64,000 nucleotides of DNA from Duganella sp. CF517 (GTDB lineage: Bacteria; Pseudomonadota; Gammaproteobacteria; Burkholderiales; Burkholderiaceae_D): the NCBI RefSeq assembly GCF_900110275.1, contig NZ_FODC01000004.1:496001-560000 (forward strand), in the 5' to 3' direction. Every line of letters starts with the position of its first letter. Positions within the stretch are counted from its first letter, which is position 1. Positions 39,215-49,080 of this stretch are shown piece by piece. The notes beneath the pieces were generated by a model that saw only the letters and a list, made by a program, of their open reading frames with translations, was not told the DNA's origin and ran no database searches. Made by a program: the position numbers and the translations under genes.

Positions 39215-42200
39215 ATGAATATCTCCCGATTTTTTGTCGACAAGCCGATTTTCGCGGCCGTACTGTCGATCATTATCTTCGTCGCCGGCTTGATATCGAT
39301 TTTCAAGCTGCCGATCTCGGAGTACCCGGACGTGGTGCCGCCATCGGTGGTGGTGCGCGCGCAGTATCCGGGCGCGAATCCGAAGATCATCGCCGAAACC
39401 GTGGCCGCGCCGCTTGAGGAACAGATCAACGGCGTCGAGAACATGCTCTACATGTCCTCGCAAAACACCTCGGACGGCGCGCTGGCGCTGACCGTCACCT
39501 TCAAGATCGGCACCAACGTCGAGCAGGCCGAAACGCAGGTGCAGAACCGCGTCCAGCGCGCGCTTCCGCGTCTGCCGGAAGAGGTGCGCCAGATCGGCGT
39601 GACGACCGTCAAGTCGTCGCCCAACCTGACCATGGTGGTCCACCTGTCCTCGCCGAACGGCCGTTACGACGACCTGTATCTGCGTAACTACGCGGTGTTG
39701 AACGTCAAGGACCAACTGGCGCGCCTGCCCGGCATGGGCGAGGTGCAGCTGTTCGGCGCCGGCGACTATTCGATGCGCGTTTGGCTCGATCCGCAAAAGG
39801 TCGCCCAGCGCAACCTGACCGCCGGCGACATCGTCGATTCGATCCGCGAGCAGAACGTGCAAGTGGCGGCAGGTGTCATCGGCCAGGGCCCGAGCAAGGG
39901 CGCGGACTTCCAGCTGACCGTCAATACGCACGGCCGCCTGCAAAGCGAGGAAGAGTTTGGCGACATCGTCGTCAAGACCAACACCGACGGCGCGGTGACG
40001 CGTCTGCGCGACGTGGCGCGCCTGGAAATGGGCTCGAACTCGTACGCTTTGCGCTCGCTGCTGAACAACAAATCGGCCGCCGCGATTCCAATCTTCGAAG
40101 CACCCAACGCCAACGCCTTGCAGCTGTCGGCCGACGTGCGCTCGACGATGGAACGCCTGTCGAAAGATTTCCCGGAAGGCGTCGCGTACGACATCGTATA
40201 CGACCCGACCCAATTCGTGCGGGAGTCGATCCGCTCCGTGATCCACACTTTGGTCGAAGCGATCATCCTGGTGGCGCTGGTGGTGATCATCTTCCTGCAA
40301 ACCTGGCGCGCATCGGTCATTCCGCTGCTGGCCGTTCCCGTCTCGGTGGTCGGCACCTTCGCCGTGATGCTGGCCTTCGGCTTCTCGATCAACACGTTGT
40401 CGCTGTTCGGCCTCGTGCTGGCCATCGGTATCGTGGTCGATGACGCGATCGTGGTGGTGGAAAACGTCGAACGTAACATCCACGACGGCCTGGCGCCGCG
40501 CGAAGCGACCATCCAGGCGATGAAAGAGGTGAGCGGTCCGATTATCGCCATCGCCCTGGTGCTGTGCGCCGTGTTCGTGCCGATCGCTTTCGTCTCCGGC
40601 CTGTCCGGCCAGTTCTACAAGCAGTTCGCGCTGACCATCGCCATTTCGACCGTGATCTCGGCATTCAGCTCGCTGACCCTGGCCCCGGCCCTGGCCGCCG
40701 CGCTGCTCAAACCGCACGACGCGCCGAAAGACGCACTGACCCGTGGCATGGACAAGGTGTTCGGCCGCTTCTTCGGCTGGTTCAACCGCTTCTTCAACCG
40801 TGCCTCGGACCGTTATGAGAACGGCGTGACCGGCGTATTGAAGCGCAAGGGCGGCTCGCTGGTCGTCTACGCGGTGCTGGCCGTCGCCGCCGGCTTCATG
40901 TTCAAGCTGGTGCCGCCGGGCTTCGTGCCGGCGCAGGACAAGCAGTACCTGATCGGCTTCGCCCAGTTGCCGGACGCCGCCTCGCTGGACCGTACCGACG
41001 CCGTGATCCGCAAGATGTCGGACATCGCCAAGGACATCCCCGGCATCGACAACTCGATCGCTTTCCCGGGCCTGTCGATCAACGGCTTCACCAACGCGCC
41101 GAACGCCGGTATCGTGTTCGTCGGCCTGAGCGCCTTCGACAAGCGTCACGGTAAAGAGCAGTCGGCCGAGGGCATCGCCGCCGAAATGAACAAGCGTATG
41201 GGTTCGATCGAAGGCGCGTTCGTGATGGTGCTGCCACCGCCGCCGGTCAACGGCCTCGGTACCACCGGCGGCTTCAAGCTGATGCTGCAGGACCGTGAGA
41301 ACCAGGGTTACGACGCGCTGTACAAAGCCGTTCAGGCGGTGCAGGCGAAAGCCGCCACCAATCCGAAACTGGCCGGCGTCTTCTCGGGCTACCAGATCAA
41401 CGTGCCGCAGCTGTTCGCCGACGTCGATCGCGTCAAGGCCAAGCAATTGGGCATCCCGCTGCAGACGATCTACCAGACCTTGCAGATCAATCTGGGCTCG
41501 CTGTATGTGAACGACTTCAATCAGTTCGGCCGTACCTACCAGGTGCGCGTCCAGGCCGACCAGCAGTTCCGTTCGCACCCCGAGGATATCGCCCAGCTGA
41601 AGGTCCGCAACGACAAGGGCGAGATGATTCCGCTGTCGTCGCTGATGCGCGTCAAGGACACCTATGGCCCGGACCGCGTACAACGCTATAACGCCTTCGT
41701 CGCCGCCGAGATCAACGGCGCACCGGCTCCCGGCGTGTCGTCCGGCGAAGCGCAGGCCGAAATGACCAGGATCGTCGAAGAGGTTCTGCCGAAGGGTATC
41801 GGCTACGAATGGACGGAACTGGTGTACCAGGACATCCTCTCCGGTAACACGATGATTTATGTGTTCCCGCTGTGCGTACTGCTGGTGTTCCTGGTGCTGG
41901 CCGCCCAATACGAAAGCTGGACCCTACCGCTGGCCGTGATCCTGATCGTGCCGATGTCGATCCTGTGCGCGCTGATCGGCGTCAAGCTGACCGCTGGCGA
42001 CAACAACGTCTTCACGCAGATCGCGCTGTTCGTGCTGGTCGGACTGGCGTCCAAGAACGCGATTCTGATCGTCGAATTCGCCCGTGAACTGGAACACCAG
42101 GGTCGTAGCGTGGTCGAAGCGGCGCTGGAAGCTTGCCGCCTGCGTCTGCGTCCGATTCTGATGACGTCGATCGCATTCATCATGGGCGTACTGCCACTGG

Positions 42201-42400
42201 TGTTCTCGAGCGGCGCGGGTTCCGAAATGCGTCATGCGATGGGCGTGGCGGTGTTCGCCGGCATGCTGGGCGTGACCTTCTTCGGCCTGTTCCTGACGCC
42301 GGTGTTCTACGTCCTGCTGCGTAACCTCGCCATCCGCATGGAGCGAAAACCTGCCGCCGCCGGCGACGGCGCGGTGGTAAAACTGGAAGGGACCCATTAA
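39215..42400 (+). CDS. RND multidrug efflux transporter (MexF/CeoB type, HAE1 family)
   Basis: The 1061-residue inner-membrane proton antiporter begins MNISRFFVDKPIFAAVLSII. Two large periplasmic loops and 12 membrane helices are visible. Helix 4 carries the Asp-Asp proton-relay pair in GLVLAIGIVVDDAIVVVENV, and conserved HAE1 blocks such as FPEGVAYDIVYDPT and GLASKNAILIVEFARELE are present. MexF-type pumps export chloramphenicol, fluoroquinolones and trimethoprim in other species; substrates here are unknown. It shares the operon with adaptor and channel. Confidence 0.95.
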   Translation: MNISRFFVDKPIFAAVLSIIIFVAGLISIFKLPISEYPDVVPPSVVVRAQYPGANPKIIAETVAAPLEEQINGVENMLYMSSQNTSDGALALTVTFKIGTNVEQAETQVQNRVQRALPRLPEEVRQIGVTTVKSSPNLTMVVHLSSPNGRYDDLYLRNYAVLNVKDQLARLPGMGEVQLFGAGDYSMRVWLDPQKVAQRNLTAGDIVDSIREQNVQVAAGVIGQGPSKGADFQLTVNTHGRLQSEEEFGDIVVKTNTDGAVTRLRDVARLEMGSNSYALRSLLNNKSAAAIPIFEAPNANALQLSADVRSTMERLSKDFPEGVAYDIVYDPTQFVRESIRSVIHTLVEAIILVALVVIIFLQTWRASVIPLLAVPVSVVGTFAVMLAFGFSINTLSLFGLVLAIGIVVDDAIVVVENVERNIHDGLAPREATIQAMKEVSGPIIAIALVLCAVFVPIAFVSGLSGQFYKQFALTIAISTVISAFSSLTLAPALAAALLKPHDAPKDALTRGMDKVFGRFFGWFNRFFNRASDRYENGVTGVLKRKGGSLVVYAVLAVAAGFMFKLVPPGFVPAQDKQYLIGFAQLPDAASLDRTDAVIRKMSDIAKDIPGIDNSIAFPGLSINGFTNAPNAGIVFVGLSAFDKRHGKEQSAEGIAAEMNKRMGSIEGAFVMVLPPPPVNGLGTTGGFKLMLQDRENQGYDALYKAVQAVQAKAATNPKLAGVFSGYQINVPQLFADVDRVKAKQLGIPLQTIYQTLQINLGSLYVNDFNQFGRTYQVRVQADQQFRSHPEDIAQLKVRNDKGEMIPLSSLMRVKDTYGPDRVQRYNAFVAAEINGAPAPGVSSGEAQAEMTRIVEEVLPKGIGYEWTELVYQDILSGNTMIYVFPLCVLLVFLVLAAQYESWTLPLAVILIVPMSILCALIGVKLTAGDNNVFTQIALFVLVGLASKNAILIVEFARELEHQGRSVVEAALEACRLRLRPILMTSIAFIMGVLPLVFSSGAGSEMRHAMGVAVFAGMLGVTFFGLFLTPVFYVLLRNLAIRMERKPAAAGDGAVVKLEGTH

Positions 42401-42401
42401 T

Positions 42402-43931
42402 ATGAATAAGCTGCAAATGATCGCCAAAGGTGTGGCGCCGGTACTGGCAGCGCTGCTGATGACGGCGTGCGCCGCGCCGGAATTCAAACAGCCGGCCGTG
42501 GAAGTGCCGACCGCCTTCAAGGAATCGCAAACGCCGACCGCCGCCGACGTCTCGGTGGCGGTGAGGACCGCCGCCGACGGCAGCACCTGGAAACAGGCGC
42601 AGGCCGCCGAGGCGCAGCCGCGCGGCGAATGGTGGCTGGCCTTCAACGATCCGGCCCTCAATGAGCTGATCGCCGAAGCCACCCGCGCCAACGCCAACCT
42701 GTCGGTGGCGGCGGCGCGCGTCAAGCAGGCCCGCGCCATCGCCGGCGTGGCCGAAGCCGACCGCATTCCGCAGGTCGGCGTCAACGCCGGCGCCCAGCGT
42801 CAGCGCCAGTCGGCGACCTCGCTCGGCCTGCCGCAAGGCGCCGATGTCCAACCGGGCAAGCTGTTTAGCGCGAATCTGACGGCCAGCTACGAGGTCGACC
42901 TGTTCGGCCGCGTCTCGTCGAACGTCAGCGCCGCCCGCAGCGACGCCGCCTCGATCGAGGCGACCTACCGCTCGGTGCTGCTGTCGGTGCAAGCGGATGT
43001 GGCGCAGACCTACTTCCGTCTGCGCGCCACCGACGCCGAACTGGAAACGCTGAACCGCACGGTGCAAACGCGTGAAGAGGACGTCAAGGTCAACCAGCGT
43101 CGTTTCGACCTGGGCGACATCGGCGAATTCGACCTGGCGCGCGCCAAGACCGAACTGGCGACGACGCGCTCCGAATTCATCGGCCTGCAGCGTCAGCGCG
43201 TAACGACCGAGCATGCGCTGGCGGTCCTGCTGGGCAAACCGGCGGCCAGCTACACGGCCGGCGTTTCGCCGCTGCTGGACACGGCACTGCTGCCGGTGAT
43301 CCCGGCCGGCATGCCGTCGTCGCTGCTGGAGCGCCGTCCCGACATCGCCGCCGCGCAGCGCACGATGGAGGCGTCCAACGCCCGCATCGGCGTGGCCCGT
43401 TCGGCCATGTTCCCGGCGCTGACGTTGAGCGCGAGCGGTGGCGGCTCGTCGGCCGACACCGTGGCCGAAGTGTTCAAGTGGAGCAGCCGTTCGTGGGTGC
43501 TTGGCGCGCTGATGTCGATGCCGATCATCGACGGTGGCCGCAACAAGAACAACATCCTGCGCAGCGAAGCGGCGCTGGAGGAGTCGGTCGGTACGTATCG
43601 TCAGAGCGTGCTGGTGGCCTTCGCCGAGGTGGAAGACAACCTGGCCGGCCTGCGCATCCTGGCCGGCCAGACCGCGCAGATGGAAGCGGCGCTGGTGTCG
43701 GCGCGCCGTTCGGCCGACCTGGCGCAGAAGCTGTACACGGCCGGCCGTTCGAGCTACATCGATCTGCTGGACGCGCAGCGCAACCTGGCGGCGGTGGAAC
43801 GCACCGCCGTGCAGCTGCGCGGCACGCGCGCGGTGACCACCGTGGCGCTGATCCGCGCACTGGGCGGCGGCTGGGACAGCGCTGGCGCCGTCACCGCCGC
43901 GCCGGCCGCACCGTCGGTAGCCCAGCAGTAA
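42402..43931 (+). CDS. NodT-family outer-membrane efflux channel lipoprotein (OprN/OpcM type)
   Basis: The 509-residue outer-membrane factor has a lipoprotein signal ending LMTAC (C23) and the family repeats (SVAAARVKQARAIAGVAEAD; SYEVDLFGRVSSNVSAARSD; ERRPDIAAAQRTMEASNARI). They are arranged as two helical-barrel halves. It starts one nt after the pump stop and ends the tripartite operon just before a strong terminator. Confidence 0.93.
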   Translation: MNKLQMIAKGVAPVLAALLMTACAAPEFKQPAVEVPTAFKESQTPTAADVSVAVRTAADGSTWKQAQAAEAQPRGEWWLAFNDPALNELIAEATRANANLSVAAARVKQARAIAGVAEADRIPQVGVNAGAQRQRQSATSLGLPQGADVQPGKLFSANLTASYEVDLFGRVSSNVSAARSDAASIEATYRSVLLSVQADVAQTYFRLRATDAELETLNRTVQTREEDVKVNQRRFDLGDIGEFDLARAKTELATTRSEFIGLQRQRVTTEHALAVLLGKPAASYTAGVSPLLDTALLPVIPAGMPSSLLERRPDIAAAQRTMEASNARIGVARSAMFPALTLSASGGGSSADTVAEVFKWSSRSWVLGALMSMPIIDGGRNKNNILRSEAALEESVGTYRQSVLVAFAEVEDNLAGLRILAGQTAQMEAALVSARRSADLAQKLYTAGRSSYIDLLDAQRNLAAVERTAVQLRGTRAVTTVALIRALGGGWDSAGAVTAAPAAPSVAQQ

Positions 43932-43945
43932 GCTAAGCGCGCACG

Positions 43946-43984
43946 AAAAAAGCGGACCCGAATCAAACCGGGTCCGCTTTTTTT
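43946..43984. terminator. bidirectional intrinsic terminator
   Basis: AAAAAAGCGGACCCG and CGGGTCCGCTTTTTTT form a long perfect stem with a 7-nt loop. Both strands have a T-tract, so it ends the efflux operon (+) and the convergent Ala/Lys-rich gene (-). Confidence 0.95.
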
Positions 43985-44003
43985 ACGTCTTACAGAATAA
44001 CGA

Positions 44004-44354
44004 TTACTTCACGACGGCTGGAGCGGCTACGCCATCGGTGGCTTCGGTCTTGGCGGCCTTGGCGTGCGCTTTGGCTTTGGTCTTGTGGGCTTTGGCGTGG
44101 GCGTCGGCCTTGTCGGCTTTGGCTTCGGCGTTGGCGACAGCGACGTCTTTTTTGGCGTCGGCTTCTACCTTGGCGGCTTTGGCATCGGCCTTGATTTCAG
44201 CCTTGGTTTCCTTGGCGTCGGCTTTGACGACGGCTTTGGTTTCTTTAGCTTCTGCCTTGGCAGCTGCTGGAGTAGCTGGGGTGGTGGCAGGAGTTTGTGC
44301 AAAAGCTGCGGTTGCAAACAGGCCGGCGATCAGGGTAGCGATAAGTTTGTTCAT
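44004..44354 (-). CDS. exported Ala/Lys-rich low-complexity protein
   Basis: The 116-residue protein has a signal peptide (MNKLIATLIAGLFATAAFAQ). The mature part is almost only Ala, Lys, Glu, Asp, Val and Thr in repeats such as ADAKETKAEIKADAKAAKVE, so it is probably a long alpha-helix. Similar Ala/Lys-rich periplasmic proteins are common in Oxalobacteraceae and Burkholderiales; no function is established. The low-complexity composition gives little information on homology. Confidence 0.7.
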   Translation of the reverse strand: MNKLIATLIAGLFATAAFAQTPATTPATPAAAKAEAKETKAVVKADAKETKAEIKADAKAAKVEADAKKDVAVANAEAKADKADAHAKAHKTKAKAHAKAAKTEATDGVAAPAVVK

Positions 44355-44512
44355 GATGAAATCCTCATTCAGGTTTTGATTTAGGGCCGGGACAATTCCC
44401 GTGTCACTGAGCAGAAAACGCGGCCCGGATCGGTGTCGTTGACGGCCTTTACAATCGCTTACATGTTCGTCATCGCACAGAGCGGGCGCCCGGGCGGGAC
44501 TACGCTGGCGTC

Positions 44513-47059
44513 ATGAGCGAATCCCTGAAAACCTATAAAGCCAAGCGTAACTTCGCGATCACCCCAGAACCTGCCGAAGGCGGCCAGGAAGGCGGCGAGT
44601 CGCTGACGTTCGTCATTCAGAAACACTGGGCCAGCCGCCTGCATTACGACTTCCGGCTGGAACTCGACGGCGTCATGATGAGTTGGGCCGTGCCCAAGGG
44701 GCCGAGTTACGACACCCACGACAAGCGCATGGCCGTTCACGTGGAAGACCATCCGATCTCGTACAACGATTTCGAGGGCACGATACCGCCCAAGCAGTAC
44801 GGAGCGGGGAAGGTGATCATCTGGGACAAGGGCTATTGGAAGCCGCTGGACGATCCGCGCAAGGCGCTGGCCGCCGGTAATCTGAAATTCCAACTGACCG
44901 GGCATAAGATGCGCGGCAAGTGGGTACTGGTGCGGATGAAGGGCAAAGGCGAGAAGCAGGAGCCGTGGCTGCTGATTAAAGAGAAGGACGAACATGCGCG
45001 GCCCGCCGAGGAGTTCAGCGTGGTCGACGAGATGCCGGACAGCGTGAAGGCCTTGCCGTTGCCGGGTTCCGCCGCGGCAGTGCCGGCGAAGGTGGCGAAG
45101 GGCGCCGCGAAAGTTGCATCCAAGGCTGCGCCGAAGGCGGCTCCCAAGGCCGCCGCTCCGAAAGCCGAGCTGCCCGAGAGCTTGACCCCTCAACTGGCGA
45201 CCCTGGTTGACGCGCCGCCGTCGTCGCCGGAGGACTGGCTGTTCGAGATCAAATTCGATGGCTACCGGATTCTGACGCGCGTGGAAGGCACGGACATCCG
45301 CCTGATCACCCGCAACGGCAACGACTGGACGCACAAAATGCGGCCGCTGCGCGACGCCATCGCTAAAATGAAGCTGCCCTCCGGCTGGTACGACGGCGAG
45401 ATCGTTGTCCACGATGACGACGGCCGTCCCGATTTCGGCCTGTTGCAAAACGCCTTCGACGAGGATCATCCCGGTGAGATGGTGTACTTCATCTTCGACA
45501 TCCCATTCCACGACGGCCGCGATCTGCGCGAGACGCCGTTGGATGAGCGCCGTGCAATTCTTGAAAAAGTGATGGCGAAGAAGGCCACGGACACCGTGCG
45601 CTATAGCGCCTCGCTGAACGCCACGCCGCAGGACATGATCGCCGCCGCCTGCAGCATGGGGCTGGAGGGCATCATCGGCAAGCGCCGAGATTCGGCATAC
45701 ACGTCGCGTCGCGGCGGCAGCTGGATCAAGCTCAAATGCGGCCAGCGGCAGGAATTCGTCATCGGCGGCTACACCGATCCGCAAGGCTCGCGCAGCGGCT
45801 TCGGCTCGCTGCTGCTGGGGACTTACGACAAGGACGGCAAGCTGCAATACGCCGGCAATGTCGGCAGCGGCTTCAACGGCGCCTCGCTAAAGGAGCTCAA
45901 GTCCAAGATGGATGCGCTGACGGCCGAAAAGAGCCCGTTCGTGCCGAACAAAGATATCGACAAGCGGGCGCACTGGCTCAAACCGACACTGGTGGCCGAA
46001 GTGGCTTTCGGCGAATGGACGCGCTCAGGCTCGATCCGTCATTCCGTGTTCAAAGGGCTGCGCAAGGATAAGAAGGCCAGCGCCATCACGCGCGAGCTGC
46101 CATCCCACGTGAAGGAGAAGGAGAACACCGATATGGAAACCTCGACCGCCGTGCAGGGCAAACTGCCGGCTTCACTGAAAGTGACCAATCCCGATCGCGT
46201 GATCGATAAGCACAGCGGCGCCACCAAGATCACGCTGGTGCGCTACTACGCTCTGGTGGGCGCCTTGATGCTGCCGCATTTGAAGGGCCGGCCGGTATCG
46301 CTGGTGCGGGCGCCGGCCGGCGTCGGCGGCGAGCTGTTTTTCCAGAAGCACGCGGAGACCAACAAGCTGCCCGGCGTGAAGAGTCTCAATCAGGCGCTGG
46401 ACCCGGACCATCCGCCGATGCTGGAGGTGTCGACGGAGCAGGGTTTGCTGTCGGCCGCGCAGTGGAACGTGGTGGAGCTGCACACGCAGAACGCCAGCGC
46501 CACCAGCTACGAAAAGCCGAACCGGATGGTGTTCGATCTCGACCCCGGCAAGGACGTCACGTGGAAGCAGGTGCAGGAAGCGGCGCAGCTGATGCGGGCT
46601 TTCCTCGATCATCTCGGCTTGCCGGCGTTTTTGAAGACCAGCGGCGGCAAGGGTTTGCACGTGGTGGTGCCGATCAAGCCGGGGTATGGCTGGGATGACG
46701 TGAAGGCGTTCTCGCAGGCGGTCGTGGCGCATATGTCGCAGAATATTCCGGAGCGCTTTGTGCTCAAGAGCGGGCCGAGTAATCGGGTGGGGAAGATCTT
46801 TATCGATTATTTGCGCAACGGACGCGGCGCGACGACCGCTTGCGCCTGGTCGGCGAGGGCGCGGCCGGGGTTGGGCATTTCGGTGCCTGTCACCTGGGAG
46901 GAGCTTGATAAGCTGACCGGCGGGGATCACTGGACCGTGGGTACGGTGCATACGCGGCTGGATGTCGGGAACTCGCCTTGGGACGGGTACGCGAAGGCCG
47001 CCAAAGGACTGGCCCCGGCGATGAAGATGCTGGGTTTTAAGCCAGGTTCGGGAACGTGA
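44513..47059 (+). CDS. ligD: ATP-dependent DNA ligase LigD
   Basis: The 848-residue protein has all three LigD domains in the order PE-LIG-POL. The 3'-phosphoesterase domain occupies about residues 20-175 (FVIQKHWASRLHYDFRLELD, then WAVPKGPS and RGKWVLVRMKG). An Ala/Lys/Pro linker leads to the ATP-dependent ligase domain with the adenylation motif EIKFDGYR (Lys near 247) and EGIIGKRRDS. The C-terminal primase-polymerase domain starts near residue 555, has the metal-binding FDLDPG near 672, and KTSGGKGLHVVVP. It repairs double-strand breaks by non-homologous end joining together with Ku, encoded convergently just downstream. Confidence 0.95.
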   Translation: MSESLKTYKAKRNFAITPEPAEGGQEGGESLTFVIQKHWASRLHYDFRLELDGVMMSWAVPKGPSYDTHDKRMAVHVEDHPISYNDFEGTIPPKQYGAGKVIIWDKGYWKPLDDPRKALAAGNLKFQLTGHKMRGKWVLVRMKGKGEKQEPWLLIKEKDEHARPAEEFSVVDEMPDSVKALPLPGSAAAVPAKVAKGAAKVASKAAPKAAPKAAAPKAELPESLTPQLATLVDAPPSSPEDWLFEIKFDGYRILTRVEGTDIRLITRNGNDWTHKMRPLRDAIAKMKLPSGWYDGEIVVHDDDGRPDFGLLQNAFDEDHPGEMVYFIFDIPFHDGRDLRETPLDERRAILEKVMAKKATDTVRYSASLNATPQDMIAAACSMGLEGIIGKRRDSAYTSRRGGSWIKLKCGQRQEFVIGGYTDPQGSRSGFGSLLLGTYDKDGKLQYAGNVGSGFNGASLKELKSKMDALTAEKSPFVPNKDIDKRAHWLKPTLVAEVAFGEWTRSGSIRHSVFKGLRKDKKASAITRELPSHVKEKENTDMETSTAVQGKLPASLKVTNPDRVIDKHSGATKITLVRYYALVGALMLPHLKGRPVSLVRAPAGVGGELFFQKHAETNKLPGVKSLNQALDPDHPPMLEVSTEQGLLSAAQWNVVELHTQNASATSYEKPNRMVFDLDPGKDVTWKQVQEAAQLMRAFLDHLGLPAFLKTSGGKGLHVVVPIKPGYGWDDVKAFSQAVVAHMSQNIPERFVLKSGPSNRVGKIFIDYLRNGRGATTACAWSARARPGLGISVPVTWEELDKLTGGDHWTVGTVHTRLDVGNSPWDGYAKAAKGLAPAMKMLGFKPGSGT

Positions 47060-47066
47060 TGTTTTC

Positions 47067-47099
47067 ACGGCGCGCCTCCGTGGATGGTGGACGCGCCGT
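47067..47099. other. stem-loop between convergent ligD and ku
   Basis: ACGGCGCG and CGCGCCGT form an 8-bp GC-only stem with a 17-nt loop, exactly between the two stop codons. There is no T-tract, so it is a weak terminator at best. Confidence 0.5.
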
Positions 47100-47106
47100 G
47101 GCTGCG

Positions 47107-48084
47107 TTATGCGGCCTTGCGTGACGGTGCCGCCTTCGCGGTGCTCTTGGCGGCGGGCGCCTTTTTTGCCGCCGTGGTTTTGCGGCGCGGAGCAGGCGCT
47201 TCTTCCTCTTCGTCGTCGCTGCCGGCTTTGGCGGCGGTCTTGCGGGCCGCCGGCTTGGCCGCAGCTTTCGTCCCGCCTTTGCCGGGGCGCTTGCCCAGGC
47301 TGTCCTGCAGCAGCGCCACCAGGTCGACCACGTTGGACGCCTTGGCCGGCTTCTCTTCCGCCTCGGCGGCGGTGATCGTCTTGGTCTGACCGGCCTTGAC
47401 CTTTTTCTTGACCAGGGCCAGCACGTCGTCCTTGTATGTGTCGCGGTACTGCTCCGGCTTCCATTCCTCGCTCATGCCCTCGACCAGCGACAACGCCATC
47501 TGCAGTTCCTTGTCGCTGATGCCGGCCCCCTTGGCCGTCGCCGGTGGCAGCTTGAGCTCCTCGGCGCTGCGGATCTCCGCTTCATAGCGCAAGGTATTCA
47601 ACACGATTTTGTCGTCGATGCATACCAGCGCGCACAGATGCTGCTTGGTGCGGATCACCACCGTCGCGATGCCGATCTTGCCGGCCTTGCGCAGCGTTTC
47701 GCGCAGCAGCGCGTAGACCTTGGCACCGCCCTTGGACGGCGCGAGGTAATAGGGTTGCTCGTAATATGTCAGCGGCACGTCGGCCGCATCGACGAAGGCC
47801 TGGATGTCGATCGTCCCCGTGGCTTCGACGTTGGCCCGCTTCAGGTCTTCGTCCGACAGGACGACGTATTCGTCCTCCTCGTACTCGTAACCTTTGACGA
47901 TGTCGTCCCAGGTGACGTCCTTGCCGGTTTTTTTGTTATAGCGCTTATAGCCCACGGGCGAAAAGTCGCGGCGGTCGAGCATCGTCAAATCCAGCTCGTG
48001 CGTCTGCACCGCTGAATACAACTCGACCGGAATGTGCACCAGCCCGAAGCTGATGGCGCCTTTCCACAACGCGCGGGCGGCCAT
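47107..48084 (-). CDS. ku: Ku protein (bacterial NHEJ)
   Basis: The 325-residue Ku homologue starts MAARALWKGAISFGLVHIPV and keeps the core blocks YEYEEDEYVVLSDEDLKRA, ADVPLTYYEQPYYLAPSKGG and LVEGMSEEWKPEQYRDTYKD. Beyond about residue 235 comes a long Lys/Ala-rich tail that typically binds DNA. Ku forms a homodimeric ring on DNA ends and recruits LigD. Its ATG is 3 nt after the stop of the short-chain dehydrogenase gene, which indicates cotranscription. Confidence 0.95.
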   Translation of the reverse strand: MAARALWKGAISFGLVHIPVELYSAVQTHELDLTMLDRRDFSPVGYKRYNKKTGKDVTWDDIVKGYEYEEDEYVVLSDEDLKRANVEATGTIDIQAFVDAADVPLTYYEQPYYLAPSKGGAKVYALLRETLRKAGKIGIATVVIRTKQHLCALVCIDDKIVLNTLRYEAEIRSAEELKLPPATAKGAGISDKELQMALSLVEGMSEEWKPEQYRDTYKDDVLALVKKKVKAGQTKTITAAEAEEKPAKASNVVDLVALLQDSLGKRPGKGGTKAAAKPAARKTAAKAGSDDEEEEAPAPRRKTTAAKKAPAAKSTAKAAPSRKAA

Positions 48085-48087
48085 GGC

Positions 48088-49080
48088 TCAGGACCCCACG
48101 GAGCCGGTCACCGGCAACACGATGCCGCTGATGTAGCTGGAGCACGACGGCGCGGCCAGGAACACGTAGGCCGGCGACAGTTCCTGCGGCTGCGCGGCGC
48201 GGCGCATGTCGGTGGCCTGTCCGAACTTGGCGATGTCCTCCGGCGACTGGTCGGCCGGGTTGAGCGGGGTCCACACCGGTCCCGGCGCGACCGCGTTCAC
48301 GCGGATGCCCTGGTCCAGCAGGTTGGAGGCGAGCGACATCGTGAACGCGTGGATCGCGCCCTTGGTGGTCGAGTAGTCCAGCAGGTGTTTGGAGCCTTGC
48401 AGTCCGACCACCGATCCCGTGTTGATGATGGAGGCGCCGCGCTTCAGGAACGGCAGCACCGCCTTGGCCATGTGGAAGTAGCCGTAGACGTTGGTCTTCA
48501 TCGTCATGTCGAAGCGCTCTTCGGTCAGGTCGGTGAGCTTTTCGGCGTGTTCCTGGAAGGCCGCGTTGTTGACCAGGATGTCGAGGCGGCCGAAGCGCTC
48601 GTGCGTCTGCTCGGCGGCGTCGCGGCAGAAGGCGGCGTCGCGCACGTCGCCGCGCAGCAGCAGGCAGCTTTGGCCCTCCGCCTCGACATAACGTTTGGTG
48701 TCGATCGCGTCCTGGTCCTCTTCCAGATAGACGATGGCGACGTCGGCGCCTTCGCGCGCGTACAGCACCGCGACCGCGCGGCCGATGCCGGAGTCGCCGC
48801 CGGTGATCAAGGCCACCATGCCGGCCAGCTTGCCGCTGCCGGCGTAGTCGGGCGCCAGGAACTCCGGCTTGAGCGCCATTTGCGCCTCCAGCCCCGGCTT
48901 GTCCAGGTGCTGCGAGGGCATCGTGCCCGGATATTCGTGTTCGGTGGTTTGCACTGGACCCTGGCGTTCGCCGGACTGGCTGCCGGATTTTTTCTGCTGG
49001 TCGGCCTGGTCCTGCCGTTGCTGGATGTCGCGCTGTTGACTCGCGGTGCCGGCATCGGCCCGGTTTTCGTTGTTTGCCAT
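48088..49080 (-). CDS. short-chain dehydrogenase/reductase (YghA/YdaD-like) upstream of ku
   Basis: The 330-residue SDR starts at the ATG with AAGGAG upstream. An N-terminal Gln/Asp/Gly-rich tail (about 1-60) carries the stress-SDR feature QTTEHEYPGTMPSQHLDKPG, then KLAGMVALITGGDSGIGRAV. The NNAA motif and the catalytic Ser-Tyr-Lys (NTGSVVGLQGSK with LLDYSTTKGAIHAF) follow, then PGPVWTPL. This type is typically a general-stress protein with unknown substrate. It overlaps no other gene but lies 3 nt before ku. Confidence 0.87.
   Translation of the reverse strand: MANNENRADAGTASQQRDIQQRQDQADQQKKSGSQSGERQGPVQTTEHEYPGTMPSQHLDKPGLEAQMALKPEFLAPDYAGSGKLAGMVALITGGDSGIGRAVAVLYAREGADVAIVYLEEDQDAIDTKRYVEAEGQSCLLLRGDVRDAAFCRDAAEQTHERFGRLDILVNNAAFQEHAEKLTDLTEERFDMTMKTNVYGYFHMAKAVLPFLKRGASIINTGSVVGLQGSKHLLDYSTTKGAIHAFTMSLASNLLDQGIRVNAVAPGPVWTPLNPADQSPEDIAKFGQATDMRRAAQPQELSPAYVFLAAPSCSSYISGIVLPVTGSVGS

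Noticed and set aside
39077..41908. 943-codon minus-strand open frame opposite the RND pump
   Set aside because: Mirror frame of a highly conserved pump gene; His/Arg/Gln-rich with no domain, no start signal.
44513..49080. phage or defence island around ligD/ku
   Set aside because: Ku and LigD are a standard chromosomal NHEJ pair in this group; no phage, toxin or nuclease genes surround them.
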